Counted from the stretch's first letter, positions 24,718 through 33,864 are shown. The stretch is 64,000 nucleotides of DNA from Nocardioides sp. (GCF_030149505.1 NZ_JASBRN010000077.1:1-64000), one strand, 5' to 3'. Numbers and translations are program-made. The notes: generated by a model from the letters alone, not told the origin.

Positions 24718-26700
24718 GTGAGCAACACCGACCAGACCTTGGCCAACCTGCTCCAGGAGGACCGCCGCTTCGACCCCCCCGCCGAGCTGGCCGCACACGC
24801 CAACCTCACCGCCGAGGCCTACGACCGCGCCGCCGCGGACCGCGAGGGCTTCTGGGCCGCGCAGGCCGAGCGGATCACCTGGGCCGAGCCGTTCACGCAG
24901 GTCCTCGACTGGAGCGACCCGCCGTTCGCGAAGTGGTACGTCGGGGGGAAGCTGAACGCGGCGTACAACTGCGTCGACCGGCACGTCGAGGCCGGCCGCG
25001 GCGACAAGGTCGCGATCCACTTCGTCGGCGAGCCCGTGGGTGACACGCGCTCGATCACCTACGCCGAGTTGCAGGACCTGGTCTCCCAGGCCGCCAACGC
25101 CCTCACCGACCTCGGCGTCGCGGCCGGCGACCGGGTCGCGATCTACATGCCGATGATCCCCGAGGCCGTCGTCACGATGCTGGCTTGCGCACGCATCGGC
25201 GCCCCGCACACGGTCGTCTTCGGCGGGTTCTCCTCCGACGCGCTCGCCTCCCGCCTGGAGGACTGCCAGGCCAAGGTCGTCGTCACCGCCGACGGCGGCT
25301 ACCGCCGCGGCGCCGCATCGGCGCTCAAGCCGGCCGTCGACGAGGCCCGCACCAAGGCCGAGACCCTGGGCCACACGGTGGAGAAGGTCCTCGTCGTGCG
25401 CCGCACCGGCCAGGAGGTGGAGTGGGACGACAGCGTCGACGTGTGGTGGCACGACGCCGTGGACGGCGCCTCGACCCAGCACACCCCGGAGGCCTTCGAC
25501 GCCGAGCACCCGCTCTACGTCATGTACACCTCAGGCACGACCGGCAAGCCCAAGGGCATCCTGCACACCACCGGGGGCTACCTCGTGGGCTGCTCCTACA
25601 CGCACTGGGCGGTCTTCGACCTCAAGGACGACGACGTCTACTGGTGCACCGCCGACATCGGCTGGGTCACCGGGCACTCCTACATCGTCTACGGCCCGCT
25701 GGCCAACGGCGTGACGCAGGTGCTCTACGAGGGCACCCCCGACTCCCCCGAGCGCGGCCGGTGGTGGGACATCATCGAGCAGCACGGGGTGACGATCTTC
25801 TACACCGCACCCACCGCGATCCGCTCGTTCATGAAGCAGGGCCGCGAGATCCCCGACGCGCGCGACCTGTCCTCGCTGCGGCTCCTCGGCTCGGTCGGTG
25901 AGCCGATCAACCCCGAGGCCTACGTCTGGTACCGCCACGTGATCGGGGGCGACAGGACGCCCGTTGTCGACACCTGGTGGCAGACCGAGACCGGCTCGAT
26001 CATGATCAGCCCGCTGCCCGGCGTCACTGCGGGCAAGCCGGGCTCCGCGATGATCCCCATCCCCGGCGTGGCGGCGGAGGTCGTCGACGAGGAGGGCAAG
26101 CCCGTCCCGAACGGCTCGGGCGGCTACCTCGTGCTCACCGAGCCGTGGCCCTCGATGCTGCGCACGATCTGGGGCGACGACGAGCGGTTCAAGGAGACCT
26201 ACTGGTCGCGCTTCGCCAAGCAGGGCTACTACTTCGCCGGCGACGGCGCCAAGAAGGACTCCGACGGCGACCTCTGGGTGCTGGGCCGCGTCGACGACGT
26301 GATGAACGTGTCGGGCCACCGGCTGTCCACGACCGAGATCGAGTCGGCACTGGTCTCGCACCCCAAGGTCGCCGAGGCTGCGGTCGTCGGCGCCAAGGAC
26401 GAGGACACCGGCCAGGCGGTCTGCGCGTTCGTCATCCTCCGCGAGGAGGCCGGCGACGGCGGCGACGACATCGTCGCCGAGCTCCGCAAGCACGTGCGCA
26501 AGGAGATCGGCCCGATCGCGACGCCGCGGCAGATCATGATAGTCCCCGAGCTGCCGAAGACCCGCTCGGGCAAGATCATGCGCCGCCTGCTGCGCGACGT
26601 CGCCGAGAACCGCGAGGTCGGGGACGTCACCACGCTCGCCGACTCCTCCGTGATGGACCTCATCTCCTCCGGCCTCTCGGGCGGCAAGGGCGACGAGTGA
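24718..26700 (+). CDS. acs: Acetyl-CoA synthetase
   Basis: Activates acetate to acetyl-CoA through acetyl-AMP. 660 residues, normal length. AMP-binding P-loop 'YTSGTTGKPKG' near 265-275, 'WWQTETGSIMISP' near 418, 'LGRVDDVMNVSGHRLST' near 525, and the C-terminal lysine motif 'PKTRSGKIMRR' near 615, where the catalytic Lys is a known acetylation target in this family. GTG start with AGGAGA nine bases upstream. Downstream of the DUF485-actP pair, with its own promoter and operator. Confidence 0.96.
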   Translation: MSNTDQTLANLLQEDRRFDPPAELAAHANLTAEAYDRAAADREGFWAAQAERITWAEPFTQVLDWSDPPFAKWYVGGKLNAAYNCVDRHVEAGRGDKVAIHFVGEPVGDTRSITYAELQDLVSQAANALTDLGVAAGDRVAIYMPMIPEAVVTMLACARIGAPHTVVFGGFSSDALASRLEDCQAKVVVTADGGYRRGAASALKPAVDEARTKAETLGHTVEKVLVVRRTGQEVEWDDSVDVWWHDAVDGASTQHTPEAFDAEHPLYVMYTSGTTGKPKGILHTTGGYLVGCSYTHWAVFDLKDDDVYWCTADIGWVTGHSYIVYGPLANGVTQVLYEGTPDSPERGRWWDIIEQHGVTIFYTAPTAIRSFMKQGREIPDARDLSSLRLLGSVGEPINPEAYVWYRHVIGGDRTPVVDTWWQTETGSIMISPLPGVTAGKPGSAMIPIPGVAAEVVDEEGKPVPNGSGGYLVLTEPWPSMLRTIWGDDERFKETYWSRFAKQGYYFAGDGAKKDSDGDLWVLGRVDDVMNVSGHRLSTTEIESALVSHPKVAEAAVVGAKDEDTGQAVCAFVILREEAGDGGDDIVAELRKHVRKEIGPIATPRQIMIVPELPKTRSGKIMRRLLRDVAENREVGDVTTLADSSVMDLISSGLSGGKGDE

Positions 26701-26757
26701 GCGGAGCCCGAGCCGCCCGTGGGCGGCCGGGCAGCCGCCTGCGGGCGGACCAGGAGC

Positions 26758-26796
26758 GACGCGGCGTACCGGTGAGCACCACCGGTACGCCGCGTC
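26758..26796 (+). terminator. Strong hairpin terminator after acs
   Basis: Perfect 17-base stem, GACGCGGCGTACCGGTG (26758-26774) with its complement (26780-26796), around the loop AGCAC, 57 bases after the acs stop. No U-tract. The rest of the gap to nhaA (26797-26902) shows only GC-rich sequence. Confidence 0.8.
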
Positions 26797-26902
26797 CCAC
26801 CGGTCGGGGTGAGCACCCGGACCGGTAGCGTGGACCCTCGGTGAGCCGGGAAGTCTGGTCGGCACGTACGTCGTCGACCCGTCGTCCCCCGAGGAGACCT
26901 GC

Positions 26903-28285
26903 GTGAGCCCCACCGACCCGACCGGCAGCCCGATCGACCCCCGTGAGCCCGACCCCCAGGGGGCCGGCGAGCACGACGTGGCGGCCCACCCCCGGCTCTT
27001 CAGCCGCGGCAGCTTCCTGGAGAGCAGCCGGGTCTCGGAGGTCCTGCGCGGAGAGACGACCGGCGGCCTGCTGCTCATCGTGGGTGCCGCGATCGCCATC
27101 ATCTGGGCCAACACCGCCTACGCCGGCGCGTACGAGGCGATCCGCGACTTCAAGCCGATCTCCGAGCCCGTCGACCTCGGTGCGTTCTCCCTCCACCTCG
27201 ACCTGACGATCGGCAAGTGGGCGGCCGACGGACTGCTGGCGATCTTCTTCTTCGTGGTCGGCCTGGAGCTCAAGCGCGAGTTCGTCGCCGGCGACCTGCG
27301 CGACCCGCGGCGCGCTGCGCTGCCGATGGCGGCCGCCGTCGGCGGCATGATCGCCCCGGCGCTGATCTACGTCGCGTGGAACCTCGGTTCCGACGGCGCG
27401 CTGGAGGGTTGGGCCATCCCGACCGCGACCGACATCGCGTTCGCCGTGGCGATCCTCGCCGTCATCAGCACCCACCTGCCCTCGGGGCTGCGGACCTTCC
27501 TGCTGACCCTGGCCGTGGTGGACGACCTGCTGGCCATCACGATCATCGCGCTCTTCTACACCGCCGACCTCGACGTGGTGTTCCTGCTGCTCGGCCTGGT
27601 GCCGATCGCCGTCTTCGCGTTGCTCGTGCAGAAGCGGATCCGCTCCGGCTGGCTGCTCCTCCCCCTTGCAGTGCTGGCCTGGGTGCTGATCCACGAGTCC
27701 GGCGTGCACGCCACCGTGGCCGGGGTGCTGCTCGGCTTCACGGTGCCGGTGCTGCGCCGCGACGGCGCCGACGGCCCCGGCCTGGCCGAGCACCTGGAGC
27801 ACCTGGTGCGCCCGATCAGTGCCGGATTCGCCGTACCCGTCTTCGCCTTCTTCGCCGCCGGCGTCACCGTCGGCGGCCTGTCCGGGCTGGCGGAGTCGAT
27901 CACCGACCCGGTCGCGCTGGGCATCATCACCGGCCTGGTCGTCGGCAAGAGCGTCGGCATCACGGGCGCGACCTGGCTGCTATCGAAGTTCACCCGCGCC
28001 GAGCTCGACGACGAGCTCTCGTGGGTCGACGTCATCGGCCTGTCGATGCTCGCGGGCATCGGCTTCACAGTCTCGCTGCTCATCGGCGAGCTGGCCTTCG
28101 GCACCGGCTCCGAGCGTGACGAGCACGTGAAGGTCGGCGTCCTCGTGGGCTCGATGACCGCGGTCGCACTGGCGAGCATCGTGCTCAAGGCGCGGGACCG
28201 GGTCTACCAGCGGCTCAACGAGCTCGAGACCGTCGACGAGGACCTCGACGGCATCCCCGACGTGTTCCAGCGCGAGCGCCGCTGA
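26903..28285 (+). CDS. nhaA: Na+/H+ antiporter NhaA
   Basis: Exports Na+ in exchange for protons across the inner membrane. 460 residues, with an extra ~45-residue hydrophilic lead and a 40-residue acidic tail around 11-12 helices. Typical NhaA blocks: '[17 protein letters not shown]' near 53, '[20 protein letters not shown]' near 110, '[17 protein letters not shown]' (tandem ion-binding Asp equivalents) near 172, and 'VVDDLLAI' near 205. GTG start with GAGGAG eight bases upstream. Monocistronic. Confidence 0.95.
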   Translation: MSPTDPTGSPIDPREPDPQGAGEHDVAAHPRLFSRGSFLESSRVSEVLRGETTGGLLLIVGAAIAIIWANTAYAGAYEAIRDFKPISEPVDLGAFSLHLDLTIGKWAADGLLAIFFFVVGLELKREFVAGDLRDPRRAALPMAAAVGGMIAPALIYVAWNLGSDGALEGWAIPTATDIAFAVAILAVISTHLPSGLRTFLLTLAVVDDLLAITIIALFYTADLDVVFLLLGLVPIAVFALLVQKRIRSGWLLLPLAVLAWVLIHESGVHATVAGVLLGFTVPVLRRDGADGPGLAEHLEHLVRPISAGFAVPVFAFFAAGVTVGGLSGLAESITDPVALGIITGLVVGKSVGITGATWLLSKFTRAELDDELSWVDVIGLSMLAGIGFTVSLLIGELAFGTGSERDEHVKVGVLVGSMTAVALASIVLKARDRVYQRLNELETVDEDLDGIPDVFQRERR

Positions 28286-28328
28286 GGGAGACGGGCGGGT
28301 AGGCCCGGTCCGGTCCGGTCCGGCGAGA

Positions 28329-28415
28329 TTCATCGGCCGGCCGACAGACCTTGACGTAGGCCGACGTTCCTTCATCGGCCCAGCGCAAGGTTCATCGGCC
28401 GGCCGATGAACCTTG
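28329..28415. repeat. 30-bp perfect palindrome with partial upstream copies
   Basis: CAAGGTTCATCGGCC (28386-28400) is followed immediately by its exact reverse complement (28401-28415). The block TTCATCGGCC also occurs at 28329-28338 (followed by GGCCGA) and 28371-28380. It lies between the convergent nhaA and holin-like genes, 24 bases from the latter's stop. It could be a bidirectional terminator or a protein-binding or mobile palindromic repeat. Confidence 0.75.
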
Positions 28416-28438
28416 CCGCCCGCGAAAGCGACGAACGC

Positions 28439-28843
28439 TCAGGCCTGGCCCTTCAGCGCCCGGGGGATCTCCTTGCCCTGCTTGATCGCACGCTCGGGGG
28501 CCTTGACCTTCTTCACGCTGCGGACCCCGGCGAACACCATCCCGCCCGCGAGCAGGAGGTAGAAGCCGAAGACGATCAGGAACGCCCAGTGCAGGTCCAG
28601 GCCCGAGCCGTTCCAGTGGATGAAGTACGCCAGCGCGACCGACAGCATGATGATCGCCAGCACTGCGACGAACGCGGCGGCCGCGAAGAGCCCGACGCCC
28701 ACGCCGCCGAACTTGGCGCTGATCTTGAGCTCGGACTTGGCGAGCTCGATCTCCTTGCTGATGAGCGTGGAGATGTCACGGCTGGCGTCGGCCACCAGGC
28801 GCCCGATGGTCGGGTCGGTCTCCTTGACCTCTTCGATGGCCAC
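28439..28843 (-). CDS. Putative actinobacterial holin-X / phage-holin-family membrane protein
   Basis: 134 residues: amphipathic N-terminal helix with 'LVADASRDISTLISKEIELAKSE' pattern (about 15-40), two membrane helices (about 50-72 and 82-108), basic C-terminus. This is the Holin_3_6/DUF1469-like family, widespread on actinobacterial chromosomes without any prophage; no phage genes are near. Its function is unknown and the holin name is only a family label. GTG start at 28843. Confidence 0.8.
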   Translation of the reverse strand: MAIEEVKETDPTIGRLVADASRDISTLISKEIELAKSELKISAKFGGVGVGLFAAAAFVAVLAIIMLSVALAYFIHWNGSGLDLHWAFLIVFGFYLLLAGGMVFAGVRSVKKVKAPERAIKQGKEIPRALKGQA

Positions 28844-28958
28844 TGCAACTCCTGGGACTCGGCTCCGGCTGACTGCCCGACCCTAGCGAACACCTGCCCC
28901 CTCCCACCCGGCCCGCCCGGGTGACCCGCGCCGGGTGGGTTCCCCGCCGCCGGCCCGG

Positions 28959-29097
28959 GGGTGCGCGGGGGGCGCGGCCGGACGGGGACGCCCGCCGAGG
29001 AGCGTGGTTGGGTCTGGCGGCCTCCTCGTGAGGCACGAGCGAGGAGGCTGGTAGCGACGAGGCGGGCGTCCCCGGGAGGCCGCGACCCCGCGCACCC
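28959..29097. repeat. Dispersed structured repeat, copy A
   Basis: A 64-base core (28997-29060) is shared with copy B (core 57238-57301) with one difference. It is enclosed by three nested perfect arms: GGGTGCGCGGGG (28959-28970) / 29086-29097; CGCGGCC (28973-28979) / 29078-29084; GGGGACGCCCGCC (28984-28996) / 29061-29073. The core has its own hairpin GCCTCCTCG/CGAGGAGGC. It lies after the 3' end of the MarP-like gene and 5' of the holin-like gene. The arms differ in sequence from copy B but stay complementary. Confidence 0.85.
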
Positions 29098-29108
29098 ACC
29101 CGCGGACC

Positions 29109-30281
29109 CTAGGACGCGCAGGCGCCGGTGGAGACCGGCTCCGTGCCCGCCCGACCCTGCTCGGCCGCGGTCTGCACCTGGTCGCGCGTCAGGGCGTAGC
29201 CGGTCTCGGCGTCGGTGACCGAGGCCGCGAACACCACGCCGACGACGTCGCCGCGCGGGTTGACGATCGGGCCGCCGGAGTTCCCGGGACGGACGAGGCC
29301 ACGCAGCGAGAAGACCTCGCGGATCACCGTGCCGGTGCCGTAGATGTTGGGCGAGCGCAGCCGCTGCTCGGCGCGGATGCGGCCGGCGCGCACGTCGTAC
29401 GGGCCGTCCTCGGGGTAGCCGACGATGACGATCGCGTCCTCGGGGGCGGCGTCGGCGAACTCCAGGACCGGCGCGGTGCCGGTGTCGACCTCGACCACCG
29501 CGACGTCGACGTCGGGGTTGTAGTAGACGACCTCGCCCTGCACGGTCTCCTCGCCGACCTGCACCTGCGGGGCGTCGACACCGGCCACCACGTGGGCGTT
29601 GGTCATGACCCGGTCGGGCGCGTAGACGAAGCCGCTGCCCTCGATGCCGGAGCCGCAGCGGTTGGTGCCGCGGATCTTCAGCACGCTCGGCCGGACCGCC
29701 TCCACGGCCGGACGGCGCAGCACCCGCTCGTTGCCGGGGGCCACCTGGACGATCCGCTCGGGGGCGAACGGCTCGAGGTAGCGCGGGAAGAAGCCGGTGC
29801 CGACGACGCCGTTGAACGCCTGGAGCAGCCGGTCCGCGGAGGTCGGGAGCGCGTCGTCGACCTGGGCCAGCACGCTGGAGGAGCGCACGAGCGGGGTGAT
29901 GCCGGCGATCCGCGAGCCGGAGACCGCCACGCCCAGGGCCCAGGCGACCAGCAGGACCGCCGCCGCGCTCAACGCGGCACCGCCGACCGCGTCGAGGGCA
30001 CGCACGGGCTGCCAGGTGATCCGCGAGCGCAGCCGGGCCCCGGCGTACTGGAAGGAGGCCTGGCCCAGGGACGCGGCCACGATGACGATGAAGAGCGCCC
30101 CGAGGGAGACCAGCAGCGAGGGGTCGGCGTCGCCGAGGGCGATCGGGGCCAGCCAGATACCGAGCAGTCCGCCGAGGAGCAGGCCGGCGGTGGCGGCGGC
30201 ACCGGTGATGAAGCCCTGCCAGTAGCCGGAGAGGGCGTAGGCCAAGACGAGGAGCAGCAGCAGCCAGTCGAGGAGGTTCAC
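29109..30281 (-). CDS. MarP-like membrane serine protease (CvpA + trypsin)
   Basis: Membrane-bound periplasmic-side protease of the MarP family, linked in mycobacteria to acid and oxidative stress resistance. 390 residues: four membrane helices of a CvpA domain (1-~125), linker, then a chymotrypsin-fold domain. The catalytic residues are visible: His in 'TNAHVVAG' near 240, Asp in 'NPDVDVAVVEV' near 270, Ser in 'GNSGGP' near 338. A Cys in 'GTNRCGSG' and one near the C-terminus ('STGACAS') could form the regulatory disulfide known in MarP. GTG start at 30281, directly adjoining the NUDIX stop. Confidence 0.9.
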   Translation of the reverse strand: MNLLDWLLLLLVLAYALSGYWQGFITGAAATAGLLLGGLLGIWLAPIALGDADPSLLVSLGALFIVIVAASLGQASFQYAGARLRSRITWQPVRALDAVGGAALSAAAVLLVAWALGVAVSGSRIAGITPLVRSSSVLAQVDDALPTSADRLLQAFNGVVGTGFFPRYLEPFAPERIVQVAPGNERVLRRPAVEAVRPSVLKIRGTNRCGSGIEGSGFVYAPDRVMTNAHVVAGVDAPQVQVGEETVQGEVVYYNPDVDVAVVEVDTGTAPVLEFADAAPEDAIVIVGYPEDGPYDVRAGRIRAEQRLRSPNIYGTGTVIREVFSLRGLVRPGNSGGPIVNPRGDVVGVVFAASVTDAETGYALTRDQVQTAAEQGRAGTEPVSTGACAS

Positions 30282-30995
30282 CTACAGGTCCTCCTCGATG
30301 TCGAGCATCTTGGCGGCCTCGGAGATCCGGTGGTCGGCGGAGAGCATGTAGTCGGGCAGGTCCTGGATGCGTGACTCGTCCCAGGGCCGGGACCAGCCGA
30401 GGTAGTCGAAGAGGCGGGCGATGATGCCACCGGTGAAGCCCCAGAGGATGACGTCCTTCTCGGGCCCGATGAGGAACCCGGGGCTCTGGTAGCCCTTGGG
30501 GTGCCGCACGGTCACGCGGTGCTCGGGGTCGAGCAGCTCGGCGATCGGCGCGTGGTGGATGGCGTGCACCTCCGCCCGCGAGGCGATGTGCACCCCCGAC
30601 GGGTCTGCCCACCAGCCCAGGACCGGCGTGACGGCGAAGTTCGAGGGGGGCAGCCACAGCTCGGGCAGCCGACCGAAGAGCGTCACCTCGGCCGGGTCGA
30701 GCCCGACCTCCTCCTCGGCCTCGCGCAGCGCCGCCTCCTCGACGGTCTCGCCCGGGTCGAGGGAGCCGCCCGGGAAGGAGACCTGCCCGGGGTGGCTGCG
30801 CATGTCGTGGGCGCGCTCGGTGAGCAGCAGCTCGCCACCCTGCTCCCCCTCGCCGAACAGCATCAGGACGGCGCCGGGGCGGGCCGAACCGTCCTCGGGC
30901 GGGGTGAACCGGGTCAGGTCCAGGGCGTCGATGGCCTCGGCCCCGGCGCGGACCTCCTCGAGCCACGCGGGCAGCGAGGGGCGTACGCCGGTCAC
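30282..30995 (-). CDS. NUDIX CoA pyrophosphatase
   Basis: Hydrolyses coenzyme A or related pyrophosphates. 237 residues. The CoA-specific motif 'LLTERAHDMRSHPGQVSFPGG' (read around residues 62-82) precedes the NUDIX box G-x5-E-x7-REAEEEVGL near 82-105. GTG start at 30995 overlaps the stop of the TlpA-like gene by four bases; the longer frame upstream is that gene's shadow. Part of the nth-tlpA-nudix-marP operon conserved in actinobacteria. Confidence 0.9.
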   Translation of the reverse strand: MTGVRPSLPAWLEEVRAGAEAIDALDLTRFTPPEDGSARPGAVLMLFGEGEQGGELLLTERAHDMRSHPGQVSFPGGSLDPGETVEEAALREAEEEVGLDPAEVTLFGRLPELWLPPSNFAVTPVLGWWADPSGVHIASRAEVHAIHHAPIAELLDPEHRVTVRHPKGYQSPGFLIGPEKDVILWGFTGGIIARLFDYLGWSRPWDESRIQDLPDYMLSADHRISEAAKMLDIEEDL

Positions 30996-31603
30996 AGCTC
31001 GATCCCCAGGTGCTCGGCGACGAGGTCCTCGAGCTCCTCGACGGTCTCCAGCTCCAGCGGCAGCACCTGGGCGACGGTGCCGTCCTCGGCGACCAGGACC
31101 GTCGTGGGCATCGCAGTGATCCGCAGCGCCGTGGCCGCCAGGTCGCCGCCGGTGTCGGCGACCGAGGGGTAGGTGACGCCGCGCTGCACGAGCTGCTCCA
31201 TCGCCACCCCGGTCGCCGGGTCCTGGAAGTCCACGCCCAGCACCGGGACCCGGTCGCCGTGCTCGCGGTGGAACTCCGCCAGGACGGGCATCTCGCGGCG
31301 GCACGGGCCGCACCACGATGCCCAGAGGTTGACCACGAGCGGCCCGCGCAGGGTGGAGAGGTCGACGTCGGGACCGCCGCCGAAACAGGGCAGGACGATC
31401 TGGGGCAGGCCGCCCTCGACCGGCTCCGCCTCACCGGGCACGCAGTCCTCGATGCCCGCCTCCTCCTTGGCCTCGCGCAGCTCCTGGGTGTCGACGTCGA
31501 TCCGGGGCGGGTCGGGCACGATCGGGCTCTCCCCGCCGGAGCAGCCGGCGAGCAGGGCCGCCGCGGCCAGCGCTGCGAGGGCGGGCCGCAGCCGGGCGCT
31601 CAT
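30992..31603 (-). CDS. TlpA-like thioredoxin-fold lipoprotein
   Basis: Membrane-anchored thiol-disulfide oxidoreductase facing the outside. 203 residues from ATG 31603: signal peptide with lipobox LAGC (Cys about residue 21), then a thioredoxin fold with 'NLWASWCGPCRREMP' (WCGPC near 95) and cis-Pro segment 'AMPTTVLV' near 165. Two extra Cys lie before the fold ('EDCVPGE', 'VLPCFGG'). The ATG overlaps the nth stop (ATGA). Confidence 0.9.
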   Translation of the reverse strand: MSARLRPALAALAAAALLAGCSGGESPIVPDPPRIDVDTQELREAKEEAGIEDCVPGEAEPVEGGLPQIVLPCFGGGPDVDLSTLRGPLVVNLWASWCGPCRREMPVLAEFHREHGDRVPVLGVDFQDPATGVAMEQLVQRGVTYPSVADTGGDLAATALRITAMPTTVLVAEDGTVAQVLPLELETVEELEDLVAEHLGIEL

Positions 31604-32304
31604 GCGCGGCCCTCGGTGCGCACGAGCTTTTCGGCGGCCACCGGGTCCGTCGGCCCCTCGCCGTACGCCGGGCAGAGGCGGGCGACCGGGCAGGCACCGC
31701 ACGCGGGCTTCTGCGCGTGGCAGCGGCGCCGGCCGTGCCAGATGAGGCGGTGGCTGAGCATCGTCCAGTCCCTGCGGGGGAACAGTGCCCCCACGGCGTG
31801 CTCGACCTTGACCGGGTCGGTCTCCTCTGTCCAACCGAACCGGCGTGCCAGCCGGCCGAAGTGGGTGTCGACGGTGATGCCCGGCACGTCGAAGGCGTTG
31901 CCGAGCACGACGTTGGCGGTCTTGCGGCCGACGCCGGGCAGCTTCACGAGCTCGGCCAGCCTCGGCGGCACCTGGCCCTCGTGGTGCTCGACGAGGTGGG
32001 CGGAGAGCTTGAGCAGCGACTCGGTCTTGGCCCGGAAGAAGCCGAGCGGCCCGACGATCCCCTCGAGCGTCTCCCGGTCGGCCGCCGCCATTGCCCGGGC
32101 GTCGGGGTAGGCGGCGAAGAGGGTCGGGCGCACCGCGTTGACCCGCTTGTCGGTCGTCTGCGCGGACAGGACCGTGACGACGAGCAGCTGGAAGGCGTCG
32201 TCGAAGTCGAGCTCGCAGTGCGCGTCGGGGTAGGTCTCGGCCAGCACCCGGTGGATGCGACGGGCCCGCCGGGTCAGGGCGAGGGGGGACTCCGGCGCGG
32301 GCAC
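31600..32304 (-). CDS. nth: Endonuclease III
   Basis: DNA glycosylase/AP lyase for oxidised pyrimidines. 234 residues: helix-hairpin-helix 'LPGVGRKTANVVLG' near 125 including the catalytic Lys, 'VDTHFGRLARR' with the catalytic Asp near 150, and the C-terminal [4Fe-4S] ligands C-x6-C-x2-C-x5-C ('CHAQKPACGACPVARLC') near 198-214. Divergent from crp; the nth-crp pairing is common in actinobacteria. Confidence 0.95.
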   Translation of the reverse strand: MPAPESPLALTRRARRIHRVLAETYPDAHCELDFDDAFQLLVVTVLSAQTTDKRVNAVRPTLFAAYPDARAMAAADRETLEGIVGPLGFFRAKTESLLKLSAHLVEHHEGQVPPRLAELVKLPGVGRKTANVVLGNAFDVPGITVDTHFGRLARRFGWTEETDPVKVEHAVGALFPRRDWTMLSHRLIWHGRRRCHAQKPACGACPVARLCPAYGEGPTDPVAAEKLVRTEGRA

Positions 32305-32448
32305 AGCGCAACCCTACGAGACGGGTGCGACAGCCGGCTCGTACGCCGTGGCCGGCCGCTCCTCACCGCGCTCCGGACCCCGGAACCCCCACGCGAGCAG
32401 GAGCTTTGCCGGAAGGACCGCCACGCGGGTGGCGCCCCCGATGGTGCT

Positions 32449-32473
32449 TGTGATGAATTGCACTCGATAGGAT
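32449..32473 (+). promoter_or_regulatory. crp promoter with CRP-like site
   Basis: TGTGATGAATTGCACT (32449-32464) resembles TGTGA-N6-TCACA, with a perfect first half and a degenerate second half; this suggests autoregulation. TAGGAT (32468-32473) is the best -10 candidate. The gap 32305-32534 holds no gene. Confidence 0.4.
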
Positions 32474-32534
32474 CGTCACACGCAGACGTGCGCCGCGGAC
32501 CGCCCTGGTCCTCGACGCTCCCCAAGGAGGTCCC

Positions 32535-33212
32535 GTGGACAACGACGTGCTCCGCCAGGCACCGCTCTTCAGCGCGCTCGACGACGAGGCGGCCTCGGCG
32601 CTGCGCGGCTCGATGAGCGAGAACCGGCTGCGCCGCGGCGACGTGCTCTTCCACGAGGGCGACTCCGGCGACAAGCTCTACGTCGTCCTCGACGGCAAGG
32701 TGAAGCTGGGCCGCACCTCCTCCGACGGCCGCGAGAACCTCCTGGCGATCCTCGGCCCCGGCCAGATGTTCGGCGAGCTGTCGCTCTTCGACCCGGGCCC
32801 GCGCTCGGCCACCGTCACCGCGGTCACCGACTGCTCCTTCGCCTCGCTCTCCCACGAGGACCTCCTGCGCTGGCTCGAGGGCCGTCCGGTCGTCGCCCGT
32901 GGCCTGCTCGCCCAGCTCGCCGGCCGGCTGCGCAAGGCCAACGACGTCGTGGCCGACCTGGTCTTCTCCGACGTGCCCGGCCGCGTCGCCAAGGCGCTGC
33001 TCGACCTCGCCGACCGCTTCGGCCGCACCGCCGACGACGGCGTGCACGTCCACCACGACCTCACCCAGGAGGAGCTCGCCCAGTTGGTCGGCGCCTCCCG
33101 CGAGACCGTCAACAAGGCGCTGGCCGACTTCGCCTCGCGCGGCTGGCTGCGCCTGGAGCCCCGCTCGGTCGTGATCATGGACGTCGAGCGGCTCAGCCGC
33201 CGCGCCCGCTGA
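32535..33212 (+). CDS. crp: CRP/FNR-family transcription regulator (cAMP receptor protein)
   Basis: 225-residue global regulator, orthologue of mycobacterial CRP and corynebacterial GlxR by context and motifs. Cyclic-nucleotide phosphate cassette 'FGELSLFDPGPRSATV' near 78-93, dimerisation helix, then the winged helix with recognition segment 'TQEELAQLVGASRETVNKAL' near 175-194. GTG start with AAGGAGG six bases upstream. Candidate target sites in this window lie before actP, acs and crp itself. Confidence 0.93.
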   Translation: MDNDVLRQAPLFSALDDEAASALRGSMSENRLRRGDVLFHEGDSGDKLYVVLDGKVKLGRTSSDGRENLLAILGPGQMFGELSLFDPGPRSATVTAVTDCSFASLSHEDLLRWLEGRPVVARGLLAQLAGRLRKANDVVADLVFSDVPGRVAKALLDLADRFGRTADDGVHVHHDLTQEELAQLVGASRETVNKALADFASRGWLRLEPRSVVIMDVERLSRRAR

Positions 33213-33229
33213 GCCGGAGGACGCACCCG

Positions 33230-33547
33230 GTGGACTCGGACACCACTGCTCCTCGCATCCCGCGCGACTACCCGCCGTTCCTCTACATCCCCTGTCTCGC
33301 GCACGTGCGCGAGGCCGCGGGAGCCGAGGCGGTTTACCGCACGACGAAGGACGGCCGCACCGCCCTGCTCGTCTACTCAGCGCTCGACAGGCTGCACGCT
33401 TGCTGCGGCGAGGACCAGCCGTGGTTCGGACTGCCGACCCACGAGCTCCAACGTCTCTACGACGTCCGACCGTTCGACGTCGTCTACACCGATGTCTACG
33501 TCCCCGAGGAGCGGCGCGAGCCCGGTCCTCAGAGGCAGCCGCGGTGA
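33230..33547 (+). CDS. SAV_915/SseB-like small protein
   Basis: 105 residues, GTG start behind GGAGGA. 'PFLYIPCLAHVREA', 'TTKDGRTALLVYSALDRL' and 'VVYTDVYVPEERR' match the short SAV_915-type proteins of actinobacteria, which resemble the SseB N-terminal domain. Function unknown. It overlaps the next gene by four bases (GTGA), tying it to the WXG-type cassette rather than to crp. Possibly an accessory or second immunity protein (inference). Confidence 0.65.
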   Translation: MDSDTTAPRIPRDYPPFLYIPCLAHVREAAGAEAVYRTTKDGRTALLVYSALDRLHACCGEDQPWFGLPTHELQRLYDVRPFDVVYTDVYVPEERREPGPQRQPR

Positions 33548-33864
33548 TCGCCGCCGACGGCGGAGGCGGCACGGCCCCGTCGAGCCTGGTTGTCGATCCC
33601 GCCGCGCTGACGCGGGTCGCCGCCGGCCTCGGCACCGGTGCGGGCGAGCTCGATGCCTGCGGAAGCACGCGTCCCACGGCAGGTGGCACCGGGCAGGCCG
33701 AGCCGCTACTGCTGATGATCCTGGCTGCTGCCAGTGAGGCCGGGGCGAGGCTCTCCTACGAGGCCCGGGTCCTCGCCTCGGCCGTCGAGGACTGCAACGT
33801 CGTGGTGCAGGACACCGACGCCGTCGCCGCGGCCTCCTTCCTCGTCCAGGGGCTCAGGTCGTGA
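33544..33864 (+). CDS. Small helical protein, probable type VII partner of the next gene
   Basis: 106 residues, GTG start at 33544. After a Gly-rich lead the chain is Ala-rich and helical ('VDPAALTRVAAGLGTGAGEL', later 'VEDCNVVVQDTDAVAAASFL'). Size and position match the small helical partner proteins encoded just before LXG/WXG effectors. No WXG motif is visible, so the assignment is by context. Overlaps both neighbours by four bases. Confidence 0.55.
   Translation: MIAADGGGGTAPSSLVVDPAALTRVAAGLGTGAGELDACGSTRPTAGGTGQAEPLLLMILAAASEAGARLSYEARVLASAVEDCNVVVQDTDAVAAASFLVQGLRS

Noticed and set aside
26826..26831. TAGCGT as nhaA -10 box
   Set aside because: No -35 and 71 bases from the start; could be chance in this sequence, so not listed as a feature.
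28439..28843. Holin-like gene as evidence of a prophage
   Set aside because: This holin-X family is common on actinobacterial chromosomes and no other phage gene is nearby.
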